NCBI GenBank assembly: GCA_015501605.1
Contig: JADNRZ010000006.1
Coordinates: forward strand, 1,612,001-1,676,000
Origin: Panaeolus papilionaceus
Taxonomy: Eukaryota > Basidiomycota > Agaricomycetes > Agaricales
Reading direction: 5' to 3'
Length of the DNA stretch: 64,000 nucleotides
A model generated the notes under the pieces. That model had not been told where the DNA came from, searched no databases, and saw nothing but the letters and a program-made list of their open reading frames with translations. Shown piece after piece: positions 38,424 through 48,570 of the stretch (the stretch's first letter is position 1; the number at the start of each line of letters is the position of its first letter). The translations under genes and the position numbers were made by a program.

Positions 38424-39791
38424 ATGGCTGATGAATCAATGAAGGCCTCAAAATCATCGACCGTCCAACATCTTCCCCAGGAGATAATCGAAAGCATCCT
38501 CGACTACAACAAGGACAATATCAGAACACTACGAAGTTGTGCTCTCGTCTCGCGCAGCTTTGTGGCTCGTTCTCAAGAGCACATATTTAGCAAGATTACA
38601 CTCGGTCCAGCCCTTGGACCATACATCTCTATCAAACTTCGAGATATATTTGCAGAATCACCGCATCTTGCTCTCCTGGTCAACACGCTATCGATAATGG
38701 AGGTTTCTACTGGATCGCGAAACTGGATATTGTCGTCGACTGCATTGAGTGCGATCCTGCCCCAGATGCTCCGCACAGGCAGCCTCACGTTGCGTTCTCG
38801 CGGTGTGACGCTTTCATGGGGATCTCTTTCTGAAGGGCTTCAGCACGCCCTTATAACAGTCATCACAAGGGGCAAAGTGGAGCATCTGGTACTGACAGGG
38901 GTGCAGAATTTTCCTGTTCGCATGATACGTACTCCCACCTTGACGCAGCTGGACCTTTCGGCTTCCCACTTGGAAATCGCAAGCCTCTACACCGCAAATC
39001 CAGAAACGACAGCCCATGATCTTGAGTGCTGTCACTTGAAAAGCCTCAGCATAAACGGTCAACGGTATAACATGAATTCGCTAATAGACATTGTTTCACT
39101 CATGATGGATCCTCGATCGGGTATCGACATCTCCTCCCTTCGACACTTGACCATACGTCCTCAATACAAACAGTCGGAGCTAGCAAACTTCATACCAGAT
39201 TTTACTGCTGTGAGGCGTTTACTCCAGAAGACAAAACTTTTGAAAGAGGTATGGATTGCTCCTACTTTCTCCAGTAAGTCCCCCCTACGACCTACGATGT
39301 AACGTCCCACATACCAATAGTTTTGGCTGGACCACGGGAGGAACAGCTAGTTCGCGAACTTGAATTTTCACTTGGGCACCTACCGCAACTCGAAACTCTC
39401 CATCTCGCATTCACAACAACAAATGAATATACCCCTCGAGGAAAGCTGTTGTACACATGGTGCTCGCAGTTGCTGAAGAACAGCTGCCCCGGCGATCTGC
39501 CTAAGCTCGCAACAATCAATGTCGTCTGCAACTTTCCAGATGCAAATCCCATTCAACATTGCATTCTGGCAGAGCCTGGATGACATACTGGCCGCACCAA
39601 CGTTGCATTCGGTCCAGAAAGTCAACCTCCTTTATATATACCAATGGTTTCAACCGGAGGAGCATGCACCGATGAAAGGTTTGATCGAAGGGGAAATGAG
39701 ATCGCTGATGAAAAAAGGGGTTCTGCATGTCTTGGGAGTCCAAGGTAGTAATGATATACCACCTTCTCGTGCATCTGAGCTCGTTGCATAG
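38424..39791 (+). CDS. F-box protein, cluster member 2, with a frame break near 39550
   Basis: The first in-frame ATG is 38424 (MADESMKASKSSTVQ). F-box: HLPQEIIESILDYNKDN with RSCALVSRSFVARSQEHIFS. The middle shares SGIDISSLRHLTIRPQ and KEVWIAPTFSS with its neighbours. An intron follows near 39275-39320 (GTAAGT donor). The second exon reads HLPQLETLHLAFTT and LPKLATINVVCNFPDAN. At about 39550 the frame must shift by one base to reach FNIAFWQSLDDILAAP, KVNLLYIYQWFQPEE and the family tail KKGVLHVLGVQG. One C fewer in the CCC run there would give an uninterrupted protein. It is therefore either a young pseudogene or an assembly error. Confidence 0.75.
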
Positions 39792-40667
39792 ATGGATAGC
39801 CATTCACGTATCTCTATCATCTCACTCTATGGTACATAAAATAACAGAAAATGTGCATAGACTGGTAAAATATACAGCAAGACTGTCAAAATACTCTGAC
39901 AAGCACAATGGTAAGCATGACACGAATTTGTTACTTAAAGCAGTGCTTACGCCCCATGACAACAATATTATGGTACTGAAATTGCCCGCACATCGTGAAG
40001 TCTGGAGCTACTGAAACTTGCCAGCCCCAGCCGCACCCAAGCCCTCGTACCTAGGCGCTACTAACCCAACTTGAACGCTCCCGCACTGGGGTCGCACTCA
40101 GATTGGGCCTGGGATGAGCGCTGCGTTCGGGCGGACGTTCAGATGGAGATTCAGATGTTGGTGAGTGATAGTGGGATGGCTGTGATGATGGGATTTAAAT
40201 TAGTGTCATCCAGTAGAAAAATGAAGGGGGCATGGTTTCTGCGTGTGATAAATGGGGCGCGACCACGAGATGTAAATGCAGTGGTTAGGGGAAATGGAAT
40301 GTGCTAGTAGTCTTGCATCAGTTCGGAAGTTGGATGATTCGACGATGGGTAATACGGATATGAAGTGAAGGAAAGGAGTGATAAGTGGAATTCTACATAA
40401 TCCCAGCCAGGGACTGTTTGTGGCTTGAGTTCTCGAGCTGCTGGGCATAGCACAAGCCTACTTATAAATTATTATTGGCTGTGTGGTATGGGTAGTTATC
40501 GATTAATATGTACCAATCATCGATTGAGATTAGCTATAGTTTGCATTACCTGGCGAGCCTGGGACAGGCCTGGGAGAGTGCGGTAATACCGTGAAGGTCA
40601 CATTCAGTCCCCAGGGCTTGCTCTTACTTTACAGCCGCAATCATCGATATCCGATATCCCTGCCTCA
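39792..40667. other. Intergenic between F-box members 2 and 3
   Basis: About 0.9 kb, larger than the other gaps in this array. Frames at 40071-40307 (plus) and 40206-40448 (minus) lack any family signal. No repeats recognised. Confidence 0.5.
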
Positions 40668-42136
40668 ATGTCGACTCCTGGGTCCAATTCCAAGCCATCG
40701 TACATCCTCGACATCCCTCAGGAGCTGCTCAATGCCATCATTGACCTCAACAAGGACAACACCAAGAGCTTGCTTAACTGCGCTCTGGTCTCGCGTCGTT
40801 TTACAACCAGATGTCAAGAGCACATATTCAGCAAGGTCTTGATAGACGCCAGCAACGGACCCCATGTCGCTAGCCAGCTTCAATATGCATTCACAATGTC
40901 ACCCCACCTTGCCGACTTCGTACATACCCTGAGGTTGGTTGGAAATCGCTACGGCAGGGCGAGACTTGCCAATGGCATCGAGTACAGCGATCTCGAGCAC
41001 ACCTGGCTCTTCACATCCAAACCTATGATTACAGTGTTATCCCAACTAGTTCATGTGCGATATTTCCAGCTGGCGGGCGACAGCATAGGTCTAAGATGGG
41101 GCGATTTTCCCGAAGATCTACAAGTCGCCTTCGAAACCTTCATAAAAAGGGGGTGTTTGCAGGACATGATACTGCATTGGGTGGTAGATTTTCCTTGTCG
41201 TTTTCTCGCCATTCCTTCCTTGACACGCCTGAATGCCATGTTCTCCACCTTGAAGATGGAGCCGTGTGTCGCGGCATCTTCGGTTTTTGAACCAGGCTCG
41301 GTCTTGGGATCCCAGACCAGCCGTTTAACGTACCTATACTTGCATGCAGACCTCCAGTTTTTTAGTTTCATCCCTTTTCTACTTTCCCCCAATTCTGGTG
41401 TCGATGTATCCAATCTTCTTCAGCTCATTATTCGTCCTCGCGCCGGTTTTGTTAATTCTCGTGATGTACAGGGGCTAGCAGATTGGTGGGATCCCACCAT
41501 GGAACTCGTAAAGAGGGCATCACAGTCTTTGAGGGATCTGTGGATATCTCCTGTGCATGTCTTCGAAGGTGAGATAACGGATTTTCATCACATTGTAGTC
41601 ATGCCAAACATTCCGTAGACTGTACTGGAACTACTCGGGCACCAGATCTTTTCAAGGTAGCCTTTGCCAGTCTTGGGATACTACCTCAACTTCGTTGTCT
41701 AAACATCGATATACGAAAGGGATGGATCGCTATGGACCTGCGTGATCAACCGCTTTCGTATGGTTGGTGCCTCGATCTACTGTCCAACATCCACCAAGGT
41801 CAACTCCCTCAGCTTTCCACCATCAATGTTCTCTATACATTTTGTATAGAAGCAAACAGGACAGAATTCCCGGACATTGACAGATTAATGTGGCGAAACC
41901 TGGATGGTGTCTTATCGAAGACAGCTTTCGTCACACTGAAGCGAGTCAATATTCTCGTACTACTGAGTTGTTCTGAAACGGTAGATCCAATTCTCGAACC
42001 CATGACGGACATGATGCGCCAGGAGATGGGGACGATGCGGGAAAGAGGAGTGTTGCACGTAGCAGTACTGCCGAGAGACAAGGTGGAAATACCTCTCAAC
42101 ATTCATCCCGCACTAGCATCACAACTAGTAAAATAA
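40668..42136 (+). CDS. F-box protein, cluster member 3
   Basis: Starts MSTPGSNSKPSYIL, close to member 1. F-box: DIPQELLNAIIDLNKDN with LNCALVSRRFTTRCQEHIFS. Then a leucine-rich middle and the shared SPNSGVDVSNLLQLIIRP and SLRDLWISPVHVF, followed by an intron (donor GTGAGA near 41570, acceptor CCGTAG near 41619). Exon 2: ILPQLRCLNIDIRKG, GQLPQLSTINVLYTF, LKRVNILVLLS and MRERGVLHVAVLPRD, ending LASQLVK at TAA 42134-42136. About 470 residues without frame breaks. Its C-terminal exon is the closest relative of the partial gene at 63354-64000. Probable SCF substrate receptor. Confidence 0.85.
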
Positions 42137-42328
42137 TTACCATTTTTCACCCATGTATACATTCGCTCCTTTCGAATTCAAGTGGGCTAATGCCTCATTT
42201 GTTTCAGATTTGAATATCTTTTCGTTTCCAGGAAGGGCAGCACTTTTGACCTGACCACTCCTTATTATGGGGCCATACATTGTAACTTTCATACCCAAGC
42301 TCCCAAGCTTGCGTCTGTTCGTCAAAGC

Positions 42329-43245
42329 TTAGATGACTGGACTCGCAGTCCCTGATGTCGCATTCGATGACCCCCACACATAATACCCCGCAATCGGGCC
42401 ACCCAACCCTGCATCTCCCGCAAACATGGCCCAATCAAACACCTTGTAATGGACCCTCCAAGTCGGATCCTGAGCGTCGAGGTATTGGATATATGTACGG
42501 CGCGAAGGTATCTGGCTGGCGGTATGCGAGGATGACATACCTATATCAATTGGGCGGTCGAGTAGTGCGGTTGCGAAATTAAATCGGCATCGATAAATAA
42601 CCAGCGAATAAATCTAATAACCCACCGATGCTCTCCCGTCCCTACCCGCGGCAAAGGCCAAAGGTACCTCGACACCGCCCCTATCCTATTCCTAATCTCG
42701 AAGGTAATATGATTACCGTAATTATTCGGGTCTCCTCCGATGGGAGTCCCCGTTGTCCAAAAATCGGACCCTAAGAACATTTGAAGGGACCCCAAGGTTC
42801 TGTTCTGCAGAGCGGAAGGTCAGGTGTGAGCATTGTGAGGATGTATGAGCATTGTGGGTTAATGGTATGTTGGAGACCTGTGAGTCGGATGTTGTCGAAT
42901 AGGCGTGTGGTTTCTAGGTGGTGTTTAGATATTTTATTATTAATTTATTGTTGTTGGGGACTAGGAGAGCTCATAGAACTCACTGTTATCAAATAAATGT
43001 TGGCCAAGGGTGGACGTGAAGCTGCCCCCTCCGAGAGCGTCTGGGATGGGCCAGTCGAACTCGAGAATCAGTTCATAATTTCTGCTGAAATTCAGGGTTA
43101 CCCTCGGGCTCGCGACGCTCGATTGAAATGCTACAGTATATCCTTTGGTAGGCTTGTGATAGCCTCGAGCTGGTCCTCCGAGCGCCGAATGGCACGTAAG
43201 GCCGAGTACGGAGGAAATATCGAGGAGAGAGTTGGTGAGATGCAT
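42329..43245 (-). pseudogene. PEBP (phosphatidylethanolamine-binding) gene with frame breaks
   Basis: Counterpart of the intact PEBP gene at 54792-55789. Reads from 43245: GYTVAFQSSVASPRVTLNF, ELILEFDWPIPDALGGGSF. After an intron: TTRLFDNIRLTGLQHTINP and ILTMLTPDLP, where PEBPs have the anion-pocket DPDAP. The frame breaks near 42785 in a run of four G (one more G would restore it); then FLGSDFWTTGTPIGG and LWPLPRVGTGEHR follow. After the next intron YVILAYRQPDTFAPYI is followed by a second break at an ATATAT run near 42490. The end TWRVHYKVFDWAMFAGDAG and GPIAGYYVWGSS is clear. Two breaks plus a changed pocket motif favour a pseudogene, although indel errors are possible. PEBPs bind phospholipids or inhibit carboxypeptidase Y. 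Confidence 0.7.
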
Positions 43246-43324
43246 AGATACTGCTTGTAACTTGTGAGCGCTTGACGAGGTAGCAGAGCAAGGGGAGATG
43301 GGTGAATTGGACTTTGATTAGGCC

Positions 43325-45200
43325 AAATGTCAACGCCTCCGGGGCCATTCGAAATTTGGTAGCATGGGAGATAAGATACACTTATTGGTGCTATATTCTA
43401 AAAATGAATGAAACTACCCTTGCGGACGCGATCGACAACAAGAAGAAGGGGTCCGAGGAAGTGTCAAAGGGTTCCGAGTCCACTGAACAAATTTATTTGG
43501 TTATGTTTGTCTACGATATCTGCTCAACTGCTGCTCTATGTTATAACCAAGTCGGCTTGCTCGACTTGTCAATCATCTAGGATTTCTACATCAGTCATCT
43601 GATTCTATGATGAATCGTTGCCACGAATAAATAGCTGACAACATCACCGAGGCCGTCTTCAGCCAGGACATGTACTCGCTTCACAGCCGTCCCGTGCGCA
43701 GACAACCACACCGCAGGAGGGGTGTATCGTATCGTGGAGAGGTCATAAAAGTCATCACATTCGTACCAAGGAAAGAAACGAAAAACAGATAAAAAACCAT
43801 GTAAGAGTCGTAAGTAGAGGTAGAGGTATACAAGGGAAAAGAGTCGAACGAGGATAGAGAAGAGAGGAAGAGGAAAGCATAGCTAGCATGCTGCATGCGA
43901 TAAACAGAGCATCAAGAGGCATCAAGGGGCCAAGAAAAGAAAAAGAAAGAAAAGAAAAACGGAAGGAAAGCGTTCCTGGGGTACAAGAGAGTAGAAGACA
44001 AAAGATAAAAGGAAAAAAAGAGTATTATCTACGCCAAACCAGTCTTACAACTAAGAATACAACCATATTGTTCAATTATGAGGGGCAGAACGGAAGAGCA
44101 TGGGCAAAGAAAATGCGAAAAATTGACGACGACTAGGCATATGCATCTCATGACCAAGGGTCCTGGTCCAACTCCGCCAGCCTTTCTCTTTCGGCCTTGA
44201 GTCGTCGGTACCCAGCCAACCACTCTCCAAACTCATTTTCGGGCACATTAACCTTGGTAATCTTGCGATTCTTAGCATCTTCGACGCTGTACTTCAACAG
44301 GTTGAAGCTGCGCGTACAATCCATTAATAACAATGCAAAAAAAGAGGGGCGGGTAAAACTCACTACTCCGTCATCTCTGTAACCGCCATCCTCTGCTTTC
44401 CTGCCGTGGTTTTCTTGTTTCCAATCACGATGGTGAACACCAAAGAACGCGAGTTGGGGCGGAGTAGTTTCTCCACCCGTTCTTCAATCTTGCTCGTCGA
44501 TTTTTGTTCATTCCAACTCTCCAAATTGATCACGTCCTCTTCAAAATCAGCAAAAACAGCCAGTTCAACACCTACAAGTCATTCAACGTCAGTATAAAGG
44601 CGCATACATGAACCCTAGAACAAGCAAGAAAATCAAAACTCACCCATCTCATACATCTTCACCACTTTCCTCTGATACTTCTCAAGCACACTCTCCAACT
44701 TGGCCAACCTCGCTTTAGACGCGTCCACTCCTTGTTTCTGGAGCTCATTGATTTGGTCCTCTAATTGCATCATTTGAGCACGCGTCGTGAGCATCTTGTC
44801 GAGTCGGAGACCAGCGTCAGATGATGGGAAGTGCGTCATGTCACTTCGGACGGATTCAATGTCGTCCAAATTGTCCTCGGCGCCTTCACCATTAGCTTCT
44901 CCACCCTCACCTCCACCCGCAACCTCTTCCTCGACAGCAACAGGCGGACTTAGGTCAACCAAATCTCCCTCAGGCTGCTGCCGCTGCTTATCACCCTCCC
45001 CATTCTCCTCTGCAGCTGCAGCAGCTTCCATCTCCTTCAGTTCCCTCTCCAACTGTTTCTCAGTCTCCTCAGCAGCCACCCTCGCCGCCTCATCCTTGGC
45101 CGCTTCTTCAGCCAAATAAGCCTCATATTCACGTTGATGCTCTGCTTCTTCCTCTGCCATCCGCTTCATCACCTCCGCTTCAGCAACCTCTTCCTCAGCT
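43325..45200 (-). repeat. Direct segmental duplication, left copy (partner 48571-50600)
   Basis: Non-coding flank from aaatgtcaacgcct (43325) through the shared C-terminal exons to the coiled-coil part matches 48571-50600 in the same orientation. The non-coding part (for example gcggacgcgatcgacaac near 43425 and 48670) is nearly identical, showing a DNA-level copy, not only related proteins. Similarity fades around the low-complexity coil, so the right border is approximate. Confidence 0.85.
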
Positions 45201-46396
45201 CTCTGTTTCTCAGTCTCTGCCTTCGCTTCCGCGAGCCTCTTCTCCCTGACTGCCTCAATCAACGCACTCTCCATCTCCTCCAGGTGCTTCACAGAAAGGT
45301 TCAAACGAGAGACCTCCTCCTTAATCCGGGTATCCTCCACAGCATTATCCTGCACGATGGAGCCAGAACCGGAGAAGTGGTCCTCAACAATCTTCCTAGC
45401 AGAAACCCTGCAAGGAAGAAGACCCCCAAAGCCCATCTTGCTGCCTTTCTCGCCCCACACCAAGCCGCAGAACCATTTCTCTCGCAGCTGCATCAAATTA
45501 AGAATGGTTTCCTCGTCAATGCCCCCAGCGAGCATGGCAGGGCGGTCAAGGGGGGTAATGGAGGTGATGAGGGTCTCGTATTGGTGCCTGATGTGTTGGC
45601 GGATGTCGTATTTCTGGCATAGGTAAAGGGCATGGACGGGGTCGCGCTCGCGAGAGGATGAAGTGAAGATGTGGTCGAGGTGGGTAAGGGCTGTTTCTTT
45701 GATCTACGACATGATGTAAGACACGGTGTGCTGAGCGTTGACACTAGTGGTGTAGCATACCTCGTGGAATCCCCATTTCGTAGCAAGGTCAAGGATACCC
45801 AGCCAGTGTTCATCCCCAGACGGAGGATCAATACCACGGCTAGAATAGAGGGTCAATTCAGTGTCAAAATCCAGACGATACACGTTGACGACGATGACTC
45901 AGTACGCACAAGGGGTAAATAATTCTGAGGAAGTTGTGAAAGTGAATCTTTGAGACGCCATCCAGGACGATTGGATGCTTTTCTGAGCTCCCTGCATCGG
46001 AAACGCTACCACTGGTGATCTCTTGGATCGCGTTTAAAAGTGAGTGAAAATACGTCCCATATTCGATGAGCCCACGTCTGGGGACAGAAAATATTCTGTC
46101 TTCCGCCTTCAAATCGTTAGCAAGTCCAGCGAAGCTACAAGTGGATGAGAAAGTCGACATACCTTGAGCACAACATTCTCGCAGAAATATAGAGGATCCC
46201 TTTCTTCCTCCGTCGCTGCCTCGGCCTCTGTGTTTGGTCTTGCGCCAACATCCGGATCTAGGTCGATTTGCATGTCGGGTTGGCTGGGGACGATGTCAGA
46301 GTGTGATAAGTCGAGTAGGCTGGGGATGGTGTTAGAGTTCGATAAGGTAAGGATCGATCTTCTGTTGGATTTCTGGGAGCCGAAGTCGAGACTCAT
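44148..46396 (-). CDS. Chimeric protein: BTB domain fused to the coiled-coil gene's C-terminus
   Basis: Starts MSLDFGSQKSNRRSIL. The BTB/POZ domain runs over three exons: DPLYFCENVVLK, AEDRIFSVPRRGLIEYGTYF, HPIVLDGVSKIHFHNFL and EHWLGILDLATKWGFHE. A helical BTB extension follows (LYLCQKYDIRQHIRHQYE, LMQLREKWFCGLVWGEKG). It then becomes a Glu/Lys/Ala-rich coil (AEAEVMKRMAEEEAEHQ) and a C-terminus nearly identical to the gene at 49369-53321: DDIESVRSDMT, LRLDKMLTTRAQMMQLED, VLEKYQRKVVKMY, FADFEEDVINLESWNE, NLLKYSVEDAKNRKI, EFGEWLAGYRRLKAERER, DQDPWS. Six exons, all with GT/AG borders and one open frame. BTB proteins usually dimerise and may bring substrates to cullin-3; the tail has no known function. 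The join lies near 45200. Confidence 0.8.
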
Positions 46397-46877
46397 AGGT
46401 AGTTCCAGGCTGGCGCTATGGGTCTTTGCACAGTATGAACTGTTGACTTGTTGCCGTCTCCAAAAAGCTCAAGAAGAAAAGAGTGGTAAAAAGGTCAGAC
46501 AAATGGAAGCAAGGGAAGGTAGCAGGATGTCGTCTCCAGCCTCTCCGCGTGTCGTTGATAAAGCCATGAGGTCTGCTTTGTAATTATATGGGCGTCTACT
46601 TGGAAGGACAACGCACTTCTACTGCATGTGGAGCACTGCTGAAGGACACCATGAAAGTGCAAAAGTCCCATCAACGTCTACACAGCCACATACAACGCTG
46701 TCCCAGACTAATCCCGTCAGGAACTCGTCGTTTGTGCATTGGTTTGCATTCAGCGTACAATGTAAGAGCTATACAAAATGAAAATGATGACAATTATACA
46801 TGTAATTACGGCTTAGACGTGCAGTCGAAAATACCAGGCTTGTGCTTTCACTTCTTTTTTTATTTTCGAGTTCTTTC
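46397..46877. other. Intergenic between the two BTB genes
   Basis: Upstream region of the chimeric BTB gene and 3' flank of the next one. No gene or repeat recognised. Confidence 0.5.
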
Positions 46878-48401
46878 TTATCCATCCCTTCGACGCCGCT
46901 CCTGTTCTTCCTTAACAACCTTCAGCGCGTTTGCATATCTCTCCGCTCTCTCTGCTTGCTCCCTTTCCAATCTGTCCAATTCTTCCATTTCAAGCCTGGT
47001 CATCTCTGCTCCCCCGACGTCATCTGGTGCGCATCCTTCTTTCACATCCACTAACCCTCCTTCCGCCTGCATGTCATAGTATGCCTCTGCTCCTTCTGCT
47101 TCCTGAGCACCCATGAACCATGTATCTGAAGGTTTTTCTTCTGTACCTGCTACTGCCTCCTCCTCTATAACCCTCAGCGCATCTTCATACCTCTTGAATC
47201 GTCTAACTTCCTCACGTAAACGTTCTTCCTCCCTCGCACGTCTCTTTGCTTCCTCTATTTCACGTCTTATCCTCGCGTCCTCTTTGGCCCGATTTTTTAC
47301 CAGCTTGTACAAGACCTGCTGTTCCTGCTTCTGTAGGACACTCACCTCTTCCGCAAGGCGTCCCTCCTCCTCGCTTATGGACACACCCTGATCATCAATG
47401 TATATCTCTCCACATTCCAGCCAACTGAATGACATGGACATGCATGCGGCGAGGGAATCCTTGATGATTTTCCTTGCAGGCTCCCTGCTCGGAAACAGGC
47501 CCAGCTTTTCATCTGCGAGGGTCCGCTGACCATATGCTCCCCAGACCTTCCCACAGAACCATCTCTCCCTCATCTCTGTGATAAGCTGGATCATGCCTTC
47601 ATCAAGCCCTGCGCCAACCATGGCATTGCGTTTAAGAGGTGCAATTGAAGTGATGATAAGCTCCAATTGATGGACGATGTGACGACTGATTTTGTATTTC
47701 AAGCATGGCGAGAGCTCGGATGGGATTATGTCTCCGAGTCGGAGTGTCACCGAGGCGTGTTTGCGACGATATGAAGAGGTGTTGGGGATACATTAGAGCG
47801 CTTGCGTGGATCTGAATAGTAATAGTATGAAGATGTATGACAAGTTCAGTGCATTAACAAGGTAGAAGCAACGCGAGGAGTGATGAAATAATCGTACATT
47901 CGTAAAATCCCACTCAGTCGCGAGATGGAGTATTCCTAGCCATTGTTCGTCGGTGCTCGGGCTAGCTACAACACAACTAAAACAATCAAAACAAGATTAT
48001 TTAGTAAAGCGTCAATGGCAGAGTGAACAGAACACGAACAAGGGATAAATCAAACCCAAGAAATTCCGAAAGTGGTTCTCAGAAACTCCACGCAGTACGA
48101 GAGGATTCTCATCGGAGCTGCCCTCTGGAGGAGAAATTGCAGAGCTGGACGCCATTTGGTTGAATAGGTTATTAAGATAAGCCCCTTCGTTGACCAGACC
48201 ACGCTTAGGGACGCAAAACAACGTGTCTTCCCCCTAGCACCATCATTGAATCATAAACATTGAATCGTGATCATAGATCGAAAGGGAATTACACATACCT
48301 TGGAGATGACATTCTCGCAATAAAGCAGTGTACCCCTGCGTGTGGTGGGATGTAACCATTAGCCCAGCTTTGGGCTCGTCGATGACGACCTCGTGTGGCA
48401 T
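46878..48401 (-). pseudogene. BTB-domain paralogue with coiled-coil tail, apparently frame-broken
   Basis: Tandem relative of the gene at 44148-46396. The N-terminal part after MPHEVVIDEPKAG must change frame near 48340 to read TLLYCENVISK. Then EDTLFCVPKRGLVNEGAYL, NPLVLRGVSENHFRNFLGL, DEQWLGILHLATEWDF and ASALMYPQHLFIS keep the BTB pattern. Near 47705 the frame shifts again (NPIRALA to CLKYKISRHIVHQLEL). From there a long open stretch runs RERWFCGKVWGAYG, LFPSREPARKIIKD and a charged helix (RIRREIEEAKRRAREEERLR) to RRRRDG. It does not have the duplicated C-terminus. Two breaks suggest decay; an indel error or a misjudged intron at 48340 is the alternative. Confidence 0.6.
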
Positions 48402-48485
48402 CAAAGCAGCGTCAGGTTCATCTTTGATCTGAGGAAGCTCAATAGGGAAGGTGGGTGGAGTCGGTACATCAGGAAAACGGCGAAC

Positions 48486-48554
48486 CCATCTTTGACATCT
48501 TTGATGTCTTTCCAAAGATATCAAAGAGATCAACTTGAAAGATGTCAAAGATGG
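48486..48554. repeat. Perfect 17-bp inverted repeat (hairpin)
   Basis: Arms ccatctttgacatcttt (48486-48502) and its exact reverse complement (48538-48554), separated by 35 bases. It lies 16 bases from the start of the direct duplication at 48571, upstream of the BTB paralogue. Confidence 0.8.
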
Positions 48555-48570
48555 TTGTCTTTGTATACTT

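Noticed and set aside
44787..45622. Plus-strand frames opposite the chimeric BTB gene
   Set aside because: Same shadow effect; no family resemblance.
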